DNA from: Neurospora tetraspora
Taxonomy: Eukaryota; Ascomycota; Sordariomycetes; Sordariales; Sordariaceae
Direction: 5' to 3'
Assembly: GCF_033439725.1 (NCBI RefSeq)
Contig: NW_026944384.1
Span: 4,340,001-4,404,000, forward strand
DNA length: 64,000 nucleotides
In this document: piece by piece, positions 23,515 to 34,370 of the stretch
Layout: each line of letters begins with the position of its first letter
Numbering within the stretch: position 1 is the stretch's first letter
The notes under the pieces: model-generated
Told to the model about the DNA's origin: nothing
Databases searched by the model: none
What the model saw: only the letters and a program-made list of their open reading frames with translations
Made by a program: the position numbers and the translations under genes

Positions 23515-23977
23515 AACAACACAACAACACAACACAAAACCAACCATATACTACAACAAAAAAACTTACTATAGACAACTAATTAGGACTGTACTGCTGG
23601 AAGTTATAATTCAAGTAGACGAGGTAATTAACGCTGATTGTAGACAAAAAGGCTAAAGTTTGAGGTTTAGAGAGAGGATGGTTAAAAAGAGTAAACGAAT
23701 AAATTACAAATAGCTTTAGAATCTAAAGAATAAATAAATATAAAGTTCACTATTCTATAATCAACGAATAAAGGTAACCTCTTTCCTTAATAATCAGCAA
23801 AGGATTAAAAAACGCTCACTTATAAATAAAATAATTAATTAAATATTTTACGTAAAGAAATAACGAAAAGCAATTTAAAATATTTAATGAAAATATATTA
23901 GAATATATCTAAAAAAAGAGTATTATTACTTTCTTATTATTATTTTTCTAACAATGTTTTTCTTAGTATTAATCCCC
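23515..23977. repeat. left terminal repeat of the nested element
   Basis: This copy aligns with 25,573-26,033. Its first 60 bp keep CpA dinucleotides where the right copy has TpA. Across most of the remainder it carries A where the right copy has G. Ends are approximate. Confidence 0.7.
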
Positions 23978-25572
23978 TGGGCCCTAATTATAATACTATA
24001 GTATAATAGTATTGTACATTAATTTTAATTAATAGTATAGACGGTACCTAAGGCTAGACCGTTTTAAATAGTACGAACGATATATTAAGGAAATTTAATA
24101 AAATAAATCGGAAAAATATTAACTATAATCGGAATAGGTTATTCGAATTAGTATTCTTATTATTATTTTACTACGAATTGAATTAATATTTCTATTTGAA
24201 TTATATTAGCAAAATATATAGTAAATAAGTTAGTAGCAACTTATTTAGTAAAATTAGTAGCGACTTATATAATTAAATTAGTACGTAAAACGATGGATTC
24301 TATCGGAGATACAGGATAAATATTTTAATTAGCCGGAATTAATAGTAAAGAAGGCGATATTAGAATTTAAATCAGATTAATAGGAGGAGCGTTGGTTATT
24401 TTAATAGTATTCAAAAAGTTAGTAGAAGGAACGTCGGCTATTTTAACGGTATTAAAGAAGTTATTAGGAAATTAAAACTAAGAGCTTATCTTAATTATAT
24501 TAATATTAAAAGGAATTAGCACTTTAATAATTTATTAATTATATCGTCGGTAATTTTACGATCATTCATTTTGAATTAATTTATATAATTACAATAATAT
24601 TCTTTTTTTAAATTAATAGGTTTAATTGTTTTTATCTTTAGGAAATAACTAAATTTCGCGACTTAGGATATGATAATTTTTAATTAAGCGGCGATACTTT
24701 TATAGAATAAATTAAATTTCTTTATCGGCTACATCTATATTAACGACCTAATCAATATTAAAGCCTTAATATTTATTCCTCGTAGCTTAGTTTTTTTAAT
24801 AAGGATTTAACCTATTTTATTAAGGTAAAATTTGGCTGCTTTAATAATAAAATTTTAAGTGACGGCGTAAAAATATTCTTTGTAGTAAAATTATTTCTAG
24901 GATATAATATAATTAATAATCTGCCGCGCTTTATTTAATTATTAGTTGTCCTATAATTTAAAAGCTATAATTAGAATAGAATCGTTATTATTCGTTATAG
25001 TAAAAGTGTGCTTCGAAATTAGTAGGGATAATAAAAGAATTATAAAGAAAGGAGAGTTTAAAAAATTGGAATAGGTAATATACTTAGTCTTAGGATAGTA
25101 AATTTAATAATTATATTAAAACTATCGAAACGAAGAGTGAATCTCCCCTCTTTATAAAAGAAAGAGAGAAAAAGAATAAAGAATAATAATGTCGGTTTGA
25201 AATTAAATTATAGGTACTACTTATTACGCGAAAATATACTTTATAAATAATATTAATAAAGAATAAGAGAGTAAGTAATTAGTTACTAGATAGAGTAATA
25301 GTACGTAACAATTAGTAATAGTCTTATTAAAGGAAGCGAAAATAATAATTATCGAAAGCTTTAACTTAGAACCTTATATACGATTTTATAGAGCGTAAGT
25401 AAAATAGATAATAGGTTATAAGGTAATAATTGATTGATCCGTTAATTTTAATAGAGACCAACGGGGTAAATACTCTTATATGCCGTAATATACTCAGATG
25501 AGTATACCTATGCTTAACTCAACATGTATCACAATAGGGTGGAGATATCTAGGCACCGCTTGGAATATCTCC

Positions 25573-26033
25573 TGACAATAACAATATAATATAAAACTAA
25601 TTATATACTACAATAAAAAAATTTATTATAGATAATTAATTAGGGCTATATTATTAGAAATTATAATTCAAGTAAACGAAGTAGTTAGCGCTAATTATAA
25701 ATAGAAAAGTTAAAATTTGAAGTTTAGAGAGAGGAGGGTTAAAAAAAGTAAACGAATAGGTTGCGAATAACTTTAGAATTTAAAGAATAAATAAATATAA
25801 AATTTATTGCTCGATAATTAAGGGATAAAAGTGACTTCTTTCTTTAATAATAAGTAAAGGATTAGGAAACGTTTAATTATAAATAAGATAACTAATTAGA
25901 TATTTTACGTAAAAAAATAACGAGAAGCGATTTAAAGCATTTAATTAAAGTATATTAGAATATATTTGAAAAAGAGTATTGTTGCTTTCTTATTATTATT
26001 TTTCTAATGAATTCTTTTTTAGTATTAATCTCC
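25573..26033. repeat. right terminal repeat of the nested element
   Basis: The copy begins near TGACAATAACAA and ends near AGTATTAATCTCC. It predominantly carries T where the left copy has C. Ends are approximate. Confidence 0.7.
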
Positions 26034-26330
26034 TTTTCTTTTCATTATCCTCCTATCCTTCCATTCTTCTTCTATCAATCTTCTTTTTCTATCAATAACT
26101 TATCTAATCTTATCTATCAATTATAAATAAGTGATCATCCATCTAAATAATCTATATAATTAGCTATCTATCAATCTCCCAATCTTTCCTATAATCCCTA
26201 ATCAATGTCAGCTGACCAGTTCCTTCCAGTCTTGTAACCATGCTTCTAAACAAAATGCATTGCAGAAAAATCGTGAAAAAAATCAGCGCAAAAATCATAA
26301 GCTATACTACCCCAAATTAGTAAATTATAT
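26034..26330. other. pyrimidine-rich segment of unknown origin inside the retroelement block
   Basis: This 0.3-kb segment lies between the nested element's right repeat and the resumption of the host copia-type element. Its first 170 bases are C/T-rich. Bases at about 26,206-26,320 keep several CpA and TpG dinucleotides, unlike the surrounding RIP-damaged DNA. It may be a further small insertion or a tail of the nested element. Confidence 0.4.
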
Positions 26331-27283
26331 TTAATCATCCTAACGGGAGTATATCTATAAAATTACTAAATTAATTAAAAATCCCCATACCTTCGCCTTT
26401 ATTCTAATAAGTAATGAAGAATTTATATTTTATAATAGCGCAGCCTCTTTCGATAGAATCCGGGAGTATTAAATTGTTATCGGCTTTATAATATACGCTG
26501 CCGTAATTACCCGGCCTAATATTACCTTTGCTACTAGCTAATTTATTCGCTATAATTATAATCCCAGTCCTTAATATCATAAGGCTACTAATAAAATTTT
26601 GTACTACTTTTAATACTACCTTAATTTCTCCTTCTATTATAATAAATTAACGAAATTCGAAATTGCCTTAAATATATTATATGCCGACAATTCTCTAAAT
26701 TGAAAGAATTCGTATAAATTTGTAATTAAATTCTTTAGTAGTTTAATTTATTAGGGTATAATCAAATAAAAGATGGTATTTACTTTAACGATAAAAGTAG
26801 AATTGTTATCGATTTTAAATGTTATTAAGGAAGTTATCGCTATTATACGTCTATATAAGGAAATTAATATTTCCCTCGATAAGGATATATCCGTAATCGG
26901 TTGTAATAATATATAGACGATCCGTATATTAATTATTGAGGTAGCGAAATTAATAATTAAATTGAAGTACGTCGATATTTATTGTTATTAATTAAAGTAA
27001 GAAATTATAGAGGGAAGGATTAAAATTAAATATTTAGAGACGAAGAAAATATTAGCCGATAAATTAATGAAGGTTCTAGGACAATTAAATTACGAGAAAT
27101 TCCGGGAATTAATAGGAATAACGAATATACTAATTCGTAAGGAGATAAAGATAAATAAGGAGATTCCGGATAATATTCTAAAGGATATTTATAATTTAAT
27201 TAGAGAAATTAATGTACTAAAAGAGGGATTCTATAAATAGTTTTACTTTTACCCTATTTGAAAGGTCTATAAATAAGGGGGTA

Positions 27284-27453
27284 TATTAGATTTAAGGGTA
27301 GTTTTAGCCATACTATATAGAGGTTAGCGCTCTAACTACCTAATATTACCTAATTTCTAGGCATATCTAGGTTACCCCAGCACCCCCCATACCTTCTGGG
27401 CGAATCAGTCACACACTCTTCAATCAATCAATTCTGCACCGTCACATCTGACA
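27284..27453 (+). repeat. right LTR of the copia-type element
   Basis: 170 bp, ending CATCTGACA. Its inner (left) half is AT-shifted and its outer half is close to unmutated, the mirror image of the left LTR. Confidence 0.9.
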
Positions 27454-27458
27454 CGATC
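27454..27458 (+). repeat. right target-site duplication (CGATC)
   Basis: This is an exact copy of the five bases that precede the left LTR. Confidence 0.9.
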
Positions 27459-27873
27459 ATTCACGATAAGGGGATTTTCATCCAAACCCCTCCGCCTATT
27501 GCGCCTTCTCTTGCCTATCAATCGGCGGCGTTCGTCGCTCCTTCCGTGGGGAAGAAATTGAAGTCAACCGCGTGGCAGGTCGACGTGGTCTAGACTGGCG
27601 TTAGTCACATATTATCGTGAAGGTGAGATGGGTCAATAGTGGGTGTAGACGGCAAGATGGATGGATGGAGCGAGCTTATTGTGAGTGTCCATCAAGGTGC
27701 TCATGGTGTGCTGAACGACGCCAACCTAATATTTAAGTTTCTCCGTTCTCCCTCACCACCAGACTTCCACTCGCGTTTAACCAAAAAGCGGAAGTAATCA
27801 CATATCTTCATTTCGACCTTCCCAAGCAGGCGGGCACCTGCTTTTCTTTCATTCCTTCAGCTTTATTTCTCCT
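27459..27873. other. short promoter region between the retroelement and the DUF1365 gene
   Basis: These 415 bp have normal composition and should contain the promoter and leader of the plus-strand gene at 27874. No TATA box or known element was recognised. Confidence 0.5.
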
Positions 27874-29796
27874 ATGAATGGCCTGTCTGGGACAGCCGCA
27901 GTCGGCTCTCTCGTCAACTACGTCGGCTTTCTTACTTTCTACGCCGGTTTCCTTGACGCAACACTGCTGGCCTTTTTCATTCTCGTTCGCAATGGCTTCT
28001 TCGGCAGAACCACAATCCAGATCTGCGCAGGAGTTGCCAAACTCTCCGCCGCCGCCGCAGTCGTTTTCCTGTTTTTCCAACTCTTCCAGATATTCCGACT
28101 TCGATGGACAAGTGTCGAAACTCCAGGATGGGACGGACCTGGACAAGTTCTTCTTCTGCCATGCCGAACAACGCACACGAGACTCAGCCCGAAAAGCCAC
28201 ACATTTTCTTACGCCTATCTTGTCGTTGGAGTTCCTGTCGGCTACCGAGGTAACGCAGCCAACATGGTTTCGGTCGGAGTCAAACAAACATCGGGCTGGG
28301 CCTCATGGTTCTCGTCATCATCACGGCCGCAAAAGGGATGGTTCGACGTCGATGCCTCTGACTATCTGCAACGCCAGAGCGGGGAGCTGACCCTGCGCGA
28401 GAAGCTCGATAGTTACCTTCAAATTCAGGTATGCAAACTTGCACTCTTTCTACGAGGTGTTCGCTAACCCATCTAGGGAGTCGATCCGGCAACATACCCT
28501 CATGCCTACTTGGTTACAGCAGCTCGATTCCTCTGCTATCATTTCAACCCCGTTTCCTTCTGGTACCTATACGATTCGCACAAATCACTAGCCGCCATGA
28601 TCCTGGAAGTGAACAATACCTTCGGTGAACGACACATGTACTTCTTGAAAAGGGATCATGTACCGGGTAGTTTAAACTATCACCTGCAAGGCAACCCGGC
28701 GGATTATGAGAATCAGATCGCGGGCGCGATAGAAGAACAGGCCAATGGCATCCCCTTCACACAAGCATGGCCAAAGGTCTTCCATGTGTCGCCGTTCAAT
28801 TCACGCAAAGGATATTATTCCATGATTGCCACCGACCCCTTGAGTCCTCGCAACAATGGAAAACCCATAGTCGATGTCACCATTAGACTTTCAACGTCGG
28901 AAGGCCACGACAAATTGGTGGCAAGACTTCACCATGAGGGCCCGGCCATTGACCCGTTTTCTATGACCACTTACCAGAAAGCCAGATTCATAGGAGCTTG
29001 GGGATGGGTTGGCTTTGCCACTGCCCCTCGTATCCTCTTGCAAGCTCGCGCGCTGTTCTTCTACCGCCAACTTCATGTTTGGTTTCGTCCGGAGCCTTCC
29101 AAGGGGACCATCGCTCGGAACGCCAATCCCACCGAGTCGCAACTAGAGAAAGTTTTCCGAAGATTTTTGCGACATCTGGTTGAAAAGGCGACCATCCCCC
29201 TTGAGGTCAGCTACATCGCCAGCGGAATAGCCCACGACACTGAAAGGATGCTCTCTCATCAGGCCACTGACGGCAAGCCCAGCATTGAGAGGCTTGAGTT
29301 CAAGGTCCTCACGCCTGCATTCTACTCGAGGTTTGTGTACTATGCACACGACATCGAGGCCTTCTTCAGTGAGATGAATGAAAACTGCACCATATGGTTG
29401 TCCAACCCAAGAGTCTTACCCGCGCTGGCTCTGCGGAAAACATTTCCGCCGCCGTTGAGCATCACAAATCCCTGGGAATTCTTGGCCTTCAAGTGCATTC
29501 AACACCTGCGAAGACGGCCCGACCCCATCGAGAGGCCATTGACCTCGAACGCAGTCCCACGTACGAGACAAGCAGCAGTTGATATCCGAAATTTCCGTCC
29601 TTCGTTCATGGATGCCTACGTCTTGACACACGAGGATCCTGCCACTAAAGCCGCGTATAAGGAGTGCGTCTTGAAACTGTTCTTAGCGGACAGGATTGCG
29701 TTCGGATATGTATCGGTTCTCGAAGTCCAGCGATTCGTGGCATTGGCGTGGTTCGCATGGATGCTCGCATGCCCCCCTTGGCGTGGCAATTGCTAA
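27874..29796 (+). CDS. DUF1365-family membrane protein
   Basis: Two exons, 27874-28428 and 28477-29796, separated by a 48-nt intron (GTATGC...CTAG), give 624 residues. Two hydrophobic segments lie near the N-terminus (about 15-40 and 48-70, ending VVFLFFQLFQIFRL), so the protein is probably membrane-anchored. The DUF1365 core begins with CRTTHTRLSPKSHTFSYAYL and continues through FLCYHFNPVSFWYLYD, ILEVNNTFGERHMYFL, KVFHVSPFNSRKGYY and the HEGPAIDPFSM region. In bacteria, DUF1365 proteins are encoded beside FAD-dependent amine oxidases and cyclopropane fatty-acid synthase-like methyltransferases, suggesting a lipid role. No such neighbours exist here. The C-terminal end (MLACPPWRGNC) is close to the stop and could be altered by an unseen splice. 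Function is unknown. Confidence 0.85.
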
Positions 29797-31659
29797 CAGA
29801 GATCTGTTGTCGAGAGGGCGCCGTGCTGAATCTACAGGCGATTAGGGCATCTATTTGATGGTCAGGAAGCATAGTTTGGGGTTGTGATGGTATGGTTGAA
29901 GGATGCTGGAATCCTTATCCCTGGGACTGATGGTGCGCGTCTTCGGCACTGAATCTTTGGCTTGCGGTCGAAGGCGAGGAAGAGGTTGTCATGTTTCCAA
30001 AAACACTACTGTCGATCCTGAGTACAGCAGACATTACTGATATTTGCGGTGAGTCTTCTCGATGCCTGGGAATCAATGACTAACCGCCAGGCTACTCCTT
30101 CCATCTTGGACCTAGATAGGTGCCAGCATTGACCATGGTAATAGACAGACCGTTCCACCATTCGGAGTTTTGTTTCGTACAAAGTCCATCAGGGCGGAGT
30201 TCTGATTCCATAGCCCGACGCCGAGTATATGAGATCTCATGGATGGGATCTGGATTCCGAATAGCGGAAACTCCGCTGTATTACTTCTTTGCGTGGGATG
30301 ACATGCCCTCGGAAGCAAGGTAAGCATAGCAAAGAGATGCGAGGTTACACGAACCAGACTCAAATCCGAATGTTATCAATTCCAAATCATGATGCGGGAA
30401 ACACAGTGTTTCACCGTTTATGCTTGCGCATACCCCCTGTATTAACAGCCAGCTAAGGAGTAAGCAGTCTGTGGAGCTCCGTTTACCGGCATCCCCAACG
30501 CGGGGTTCTCAAAAGAACAATGACAAATTTAGTCGGTCAAGCTCAACAGCCTTGCGGGTTTCCAAATACTCCAGATAACGCATCACCTTGACAAATATTT
30601 GAACTTGGTTTCGAGATCATTACCCTTTGGAGTTATCTCGGGCCATGGTTCACTCGTCGCGGAAGTCGGTCTCTTGGGGTTCACGCTGAACTCTCTACCA
30701 TCCCGGAAAGGCCCTCATTCCTTCACCCCACTGCCTCAGGTGCTGTGCCTCTCTGCCTTCACTTTATCCTCAAGATGAAGGATATTTGAGGCAGCTAACA
30801 CATACACGTATCTCTGAGGATCTTGTCTCTCCGCTGTCATTACATGTTGGGTAGCTACGTGGATGCTGTTTGGGAACTTGTCAGCAAATGAGGCTTTGAA
30901 GCATTCAGAGACTACAACCTTCGTTGGCGACTTGGCGGATCTGTCACGCTGCCCCCGCCAAAACACCTACCCCGTATGCACCTACTTTTGTGTTAGTTTC
31001 GGGAATATTCTAGGGATCTCAATGGCTGGACGATCATGTACAGATTACTGACGTACAGGCCAGTTTACCCCCCCGGCCAACGGCAACCCCTATTACCCCA
31101 TGGGTAATCGTCAAATCGGTATCTAGAACCTCTTACATGATAGCCGCGCTGCTACTTACCCAGTAAGTGATATTCATCCAGCCTCGTAGGAGCTCACCGT
31201 CAACTTGTCGTGTTGGTTGGTGAAGGAAGTGGGGTTTGAGACCCTGTCTGTAGCAGTGTGGAGGACAAGATTACCATGTGTGCAGCGTGGAACCGATTCG
31301 TCTGTCTCTGAGGCGTATGCCAACTCCTGTCTTCGGACGGCGAAGCTGTGAGATGGATGGAGCTTCGGGCTTTGATTACGGAGACCATGATTTGAGTTTC
31401 CCTGATTGATAGGGCGGGGAGCGAGTTGGAGAGCCCTCCGTGCATACGTACCTACCACGTCTGTCATGCAGCCCATGCTCCATCTTCTATAAGAACCAAG
31501 TGGAGTTCCGTCAGGAACCACTCTCATCCTCAGTTCTTCATCCACCGGCTTCCTATATATTCCCACCAGCTCTACCACTCTTTAGTCCTCGACTCTTTTG
31601 TTCGGACATCTTCCTCAACTCAAAGTCTTTTTCAAGTCAACCCCCCCACAACCGCCAAC
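29797..31659. other. 1.9-kb intergenic stretch, no gene seen
   Basis: This spacer runs from the stop of the DUF1365 gene to the GFA-family gene. Open frames are short and without resemblance. The last 150 bp hold a TATA-like box and the leader of the GFA gene. Confidence 0.55.
31554..31560 (+). promoter_or_regulatory. TATA-like box of the GFA-family gene
   Basis: TATATAT lies about 100 bp upstream of the start codon at 31660, in a C/T-rich leader typical of well-expressed fungal genes. Confidence 0.45.
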
Positions 31660-32557
31660 ATGCCTCTCACCGGTCACTGCCTTTGCAAGGCTGTCACTTA
31701 CACCGTCAAGGACACTGAGGAGCCCCTCCTCACTGGCTACGACCACTGCGATGACTGCCAGCGTCAGTCCGGCTCTACCTACTGTAAGTTCACCTTCTAT
31801 GCTTTGAACCTCTCGGGATATTTTCCTTTTTCACAAACGGGAGGGGGAAACGAAGTTATCTCATAGCAGAGACTTTTCTTCCACCGCCGAGCTCGGGATA
31901 GCTCCCCCATCGAGCCAACTCCCTCTACCCCGCCCCACCCCCGCAATATCTCAACAATACGTGTAATGCATTGTTCTGCAGCTGCAGCACAGGGCTTTCA
32001 GCGGTCCTAGCTGTACCAACTTCGTAGCTCCAGCTCGAGCTCCATGGTGTGGCCGCTAGAATTACCTCTACTCAGGCACATAACCCGAACCCTGATATTT
32101 ACCTCTCCCCCCCTTTTTTTTATTCTTGTCCCCTCGCCATGACTGCCAGATCGAGAATTAAACGCAGATAAGCTGACACACAAAACAGCCCTTGTTGCTG
32201 TAGTCCTCAAGGACAAGCTCGAGATCAACGGCCCCGTCAAGAAGTGGAAGGGCACCGCCGACTCCGGCAACACCGTCTGGCGCTGGTTCTGCGAGGAGTG
32301 CGGCTCCCCCATCGCCCACGACCCTGAGGCCGCTCCCGTCATTGCCCTCAAGGGTGGCTCGCTGTCCACTGAGATTAAGAAGACTCTCAAGCCTGTATGT
32401 TTTGATTTTCTCTCCTTTCTCTTCTCCCTTGCCCCACTGGTACCTTTGAACCGCATAACTAACGGCGATACTATAGGACACCGAGATCTGGACCAAGTCC
32501 AAGCTCCCCTTCTGCCAGGAGCACTTGGCTAAGCCCTTCGAGGGCATGCCCCAGTAA
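31660..32557 (+). CDS. GFA/CENP-V-type zinc-binding protein
   Basis: Three exons, 31660-31783, 32189-32394 and 32477-32557, give 136 residues. The GFA fold is shown by its zinc-ligand cysteines: GHCLC (7 and 9), DHCDDC (30 and 33) and CEEC (76 and 79), followed by GSPIAHDP. This matches the family named after glutathione-dependent formaldehyde-activating enzyme, which also contains human CENP-V-like proteins. Most fungal members have no proven reaction, so a glutathione adduct or small-aldehyde role is inference. The first intron is 405 nt, several times longer than others in the window; the second is 82 nt. Both have consensus ends (GTAAGT...ACAG; GTATGT...ATAG). The Kozak context CCAACATGC is good. 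A P450 relic lies 200 bp downstream. Confidence 0.88.
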
Positions 32558-32762
32558 ATGGGAGCTGCTCGGGGCTTAGTTGATTTGTGTGAATTAGATT
32601 CATGGGTGGGCATTTGAGATATGAGAAATGAGATACCTTGGGCGAGCGGTCGGTTTTGGGATAGCATACTAGATCTTGGAACCGATGGTGGTGGTGGCGG
32701 CGGCGTAGATTATGATTTGAAATGAAAGCAAATATCAAGTAAAACTTCAAAGCAAGTGCCTA

Positions 32763-33126
32763 TTTGTGCGCGAAGTCAACGCCGTCCGCGGCGGCTTCAA
32801 TACCTGAAGGATGTACACAATCTGTTCTCGATGACCGACGAGCAAAACAGGAAGCTATTGTGGGAGAAGCTTGCTAAAGGCGTAAGTCACTCTTCCACCC
32901 TCACCCCCCAACATTCACTAAAACCCCAACGCAACACCAATATACCTACGGCAAGGAGACAGACCATAATAATATCGAGCGATTAATCAACCTCATCGAG
33001 CGCAACTACATCTCCACTGACACTGGGCTGCGGCCCATGGAGTTTGCCTACAAGGCGCAGTACTTCACCATCGACGTTATGACGGAGTTTAAGAGCATTG
33101 CAGCCTCGTTAGGACAGTGTTGTTGA
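32763..33126 (+). pseudogene. cytochrome P450 gene relic (N-terminal third of the catalytic domain)
   Basis: Two conceptual stretches resemble the region before the I-helix of fungal class E/group I P450s. VREVNAVRGGFN and, one frame over, KDVHNLFSMTDEQNRKLLWEKLAKG are separated by a frameshift and a stop. A former intron begins GTAAGT at about 32881, but no matching acceptor AG remains before the next coding stretch. That stretch runs YGKETDHNNIERLINLIE then ISTDTGLRPMEFAYKAQYF. There is no membrane anchor before it, and no oxygen-binding helix, EXXR or heme cysteine region after it. I therefore read it as a truncated, decayed host gene and not a functional P450. A full-length paralogue elsewhere in the genome would be the expected source. 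Confidence 0.7.
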
Positions 33127-33471
33127 AAGACTTGGGGACGGACAAGCTGTACATAGGTGTTGTACTTGACTGCGTGGTAGGTCAAATGCAAACACGAATC
33201 ATGATCCAAGCCTGATCGTTGAAATAGTGGCAAGAATCATGAGTCTGGCAGTGAAGACCATTCTTTGAACTTTACGTCCTCTTCTTCCCTTGGGGTCCAT
33301 GCTTCTTCAGGGGAGGTGAATGCATTACTCCTTCACTTTATAAATAGGAATTCATACTGACATAACCACAGGCCTCCCTCGCCCAAATGGCTCACATGAT
33401 CCGCTCATTCAGTCTTCTCCTCTCATCTCATCATTATCATCATCTTCATCATCAAGGCCTTCCATGTCCCC
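33127..33471. other. short spacer with CAT/CTT-rich microsatellite
   Basis: No gene was seen. A CATCAT/CTTCAT-type run lies at about 33,424-33,456, just past the stop of the minus-strand gene, probably in its 3' untranslated region. Confidence 0.5.
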
Positions 33472-34370
33472 CTAGAGCATCATAGCAACCGCCATCGCAG
33501 CAGCAACACCAACAACACCCGCGATACCAGCTTTAACTCCTGCAGCGCTATTAGGCTTCGAGGAGGTTTCAGCAGCAGCCGTGCCGCTAGAACCGTTGGC
33601 TGATGAGCTCGTGGTTATGGTAGAAGGTCCTCTAGTAGTACTAGTAGTGGTCTTCGCATCATCGTCACCACCATCATCCCCACCCGTATTCGTAGTCTGC
33701 GGCGCCAGCGGAGCATCAGTAGCAGTAGCACTCAGTGCCGACCCCGTAATCTTCCCAGGACCCTGGCTGATCGTGGTGGTCATGTAATAGCTGATGTCCG
33801 TCTTGCTCACGGCTTGGTCGCTGCTGACGGTGGCACCGTCAGTCGGCTCCGGGACCTCATAGTCCACGCTGGTGAAGATTTTGGCGAAGACTTCGGTCGG
33901 GGTGGGCGCGCCGCACAGGATGGAGGACGCGGAGGAGAGCACCTCAAGGTAGCGCTTGACGTCGCGCTCGGAGCGCAGGCCGTGGACGTAGAGACATTGT
34001 TGGCAGAAGGGCCATTCGGTGAAGAAGGAACCGCCGCACATGCCTTTGTAAGTGGAGGTCAAATTGTTAGTTGGTTGTCTATGTCTCTTTACTAGGGATG
34101 AAGTCGCTTACATTGTTTGTGAGCCTCCAGAGCAAGGGATGAGGTTCCGTTGGGGGCGCACTGGTACTCGATGTTCTCGAGACTGCTGCAGGGAGGAATG
34201 GGACCGTTGGATCCCTCCTTGACCGGAGGCTGGCAGACCGTGTTTTCGTAACCATCGTCGGCGCGCGCAAACAGAGAGCCCACGACGGAGTCTGCGCTAG
34301 GGTGTGTGCTCACCAGCGGCGCGGCGAGAAGAAGTGCTGGAAGCACAGAGGGGATGGAAGAGGACCGCAT
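33472..34370 (-). CDS. secreted Cys-containing, Ser/Thr-rich GPI-anchor candidate
   Basis: Two exons, 34370-34112 and 34043-33472, with a 68-nt intron (GTAAGC...AAAG), give 276 residues. The start MRSSSIPSV was chosen over an upstream in-frame ATG because it opens a proper signal peptide (residues 1-23, hydrophobic LPALLLAAPLVS). The mature domain (about 35-160) has paired cysteines in CQPPVKEG, PPCSSLEN, EYQCAPNG, HKQCMCGG and FCQQCLY. A Thr/Ser/Asp/Gly linker (about 165-245) follows. The C-terminal hydrophobic stretch (VKAGIAGVVGVAAAMAVAMML) fits a GPI signal. Similar proteins of unknown function are common in ascomycetes. A role at the cell wall is inferred from topology only. Confidence 0.8.

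Larger units (their letters stand above)
23515..26033. mobile_element. second repeat-bounded element nested in the copia-type element
   Basis: Two direct repeats of about 460 bp (about 23,515-23,977 and 25,573-26,033) flank a 1.6-kb core. They align over their whole length, from the tract containing ATATACTACAA to the shared end TTAGTATTAATC. The most likely reading is a short LTR element without its own recognisable proteins (non-autonomous) that inserted into the reverse transcriptase part of the older copia-type element. Exact ends, orientation and target duplication could not be fixed. The core shows no protein-family resemblance. The element is broken throughout by RIP-like change. Confidence 0.65.
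19118..27453 (+). mobile_element. RIP-damaged Ty1/copia-type LTR retrotransposon, interrupted by a second element
   Basis: This 8.3-kb AT-rich block is bounded by direct LTRs of about 170 bp and a perfect 5-bp target duplication. Ancestral element ends are TG...CA with inverted termini TGTCAGAT/ATCTGACA. Internal parts recognisable on the plus strand, in order, are a gag-like stretch with a zinc-knuckle remnant near 20.6 kb, a protease-like DSGAS site near 20.95 kb, an integrase-like region at about 21.2-22.1 kb, a reverse transcriptase region at about 22.9-23.5 kb and an RNase H region at about 26.65-27.1 kb. Integrase before reverse transcriptase marks the copia superfamily. The element is thoroughly broken, with very many breaks throughout, and is a fossil. 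An insertion of about 2.8 kb separates the reverse transcriptase and RNase H parts. The AT bias and loss of CpA/TpG indicate RIP, so LTR divergence cannot be used as a clock. Confidence 0.92.
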
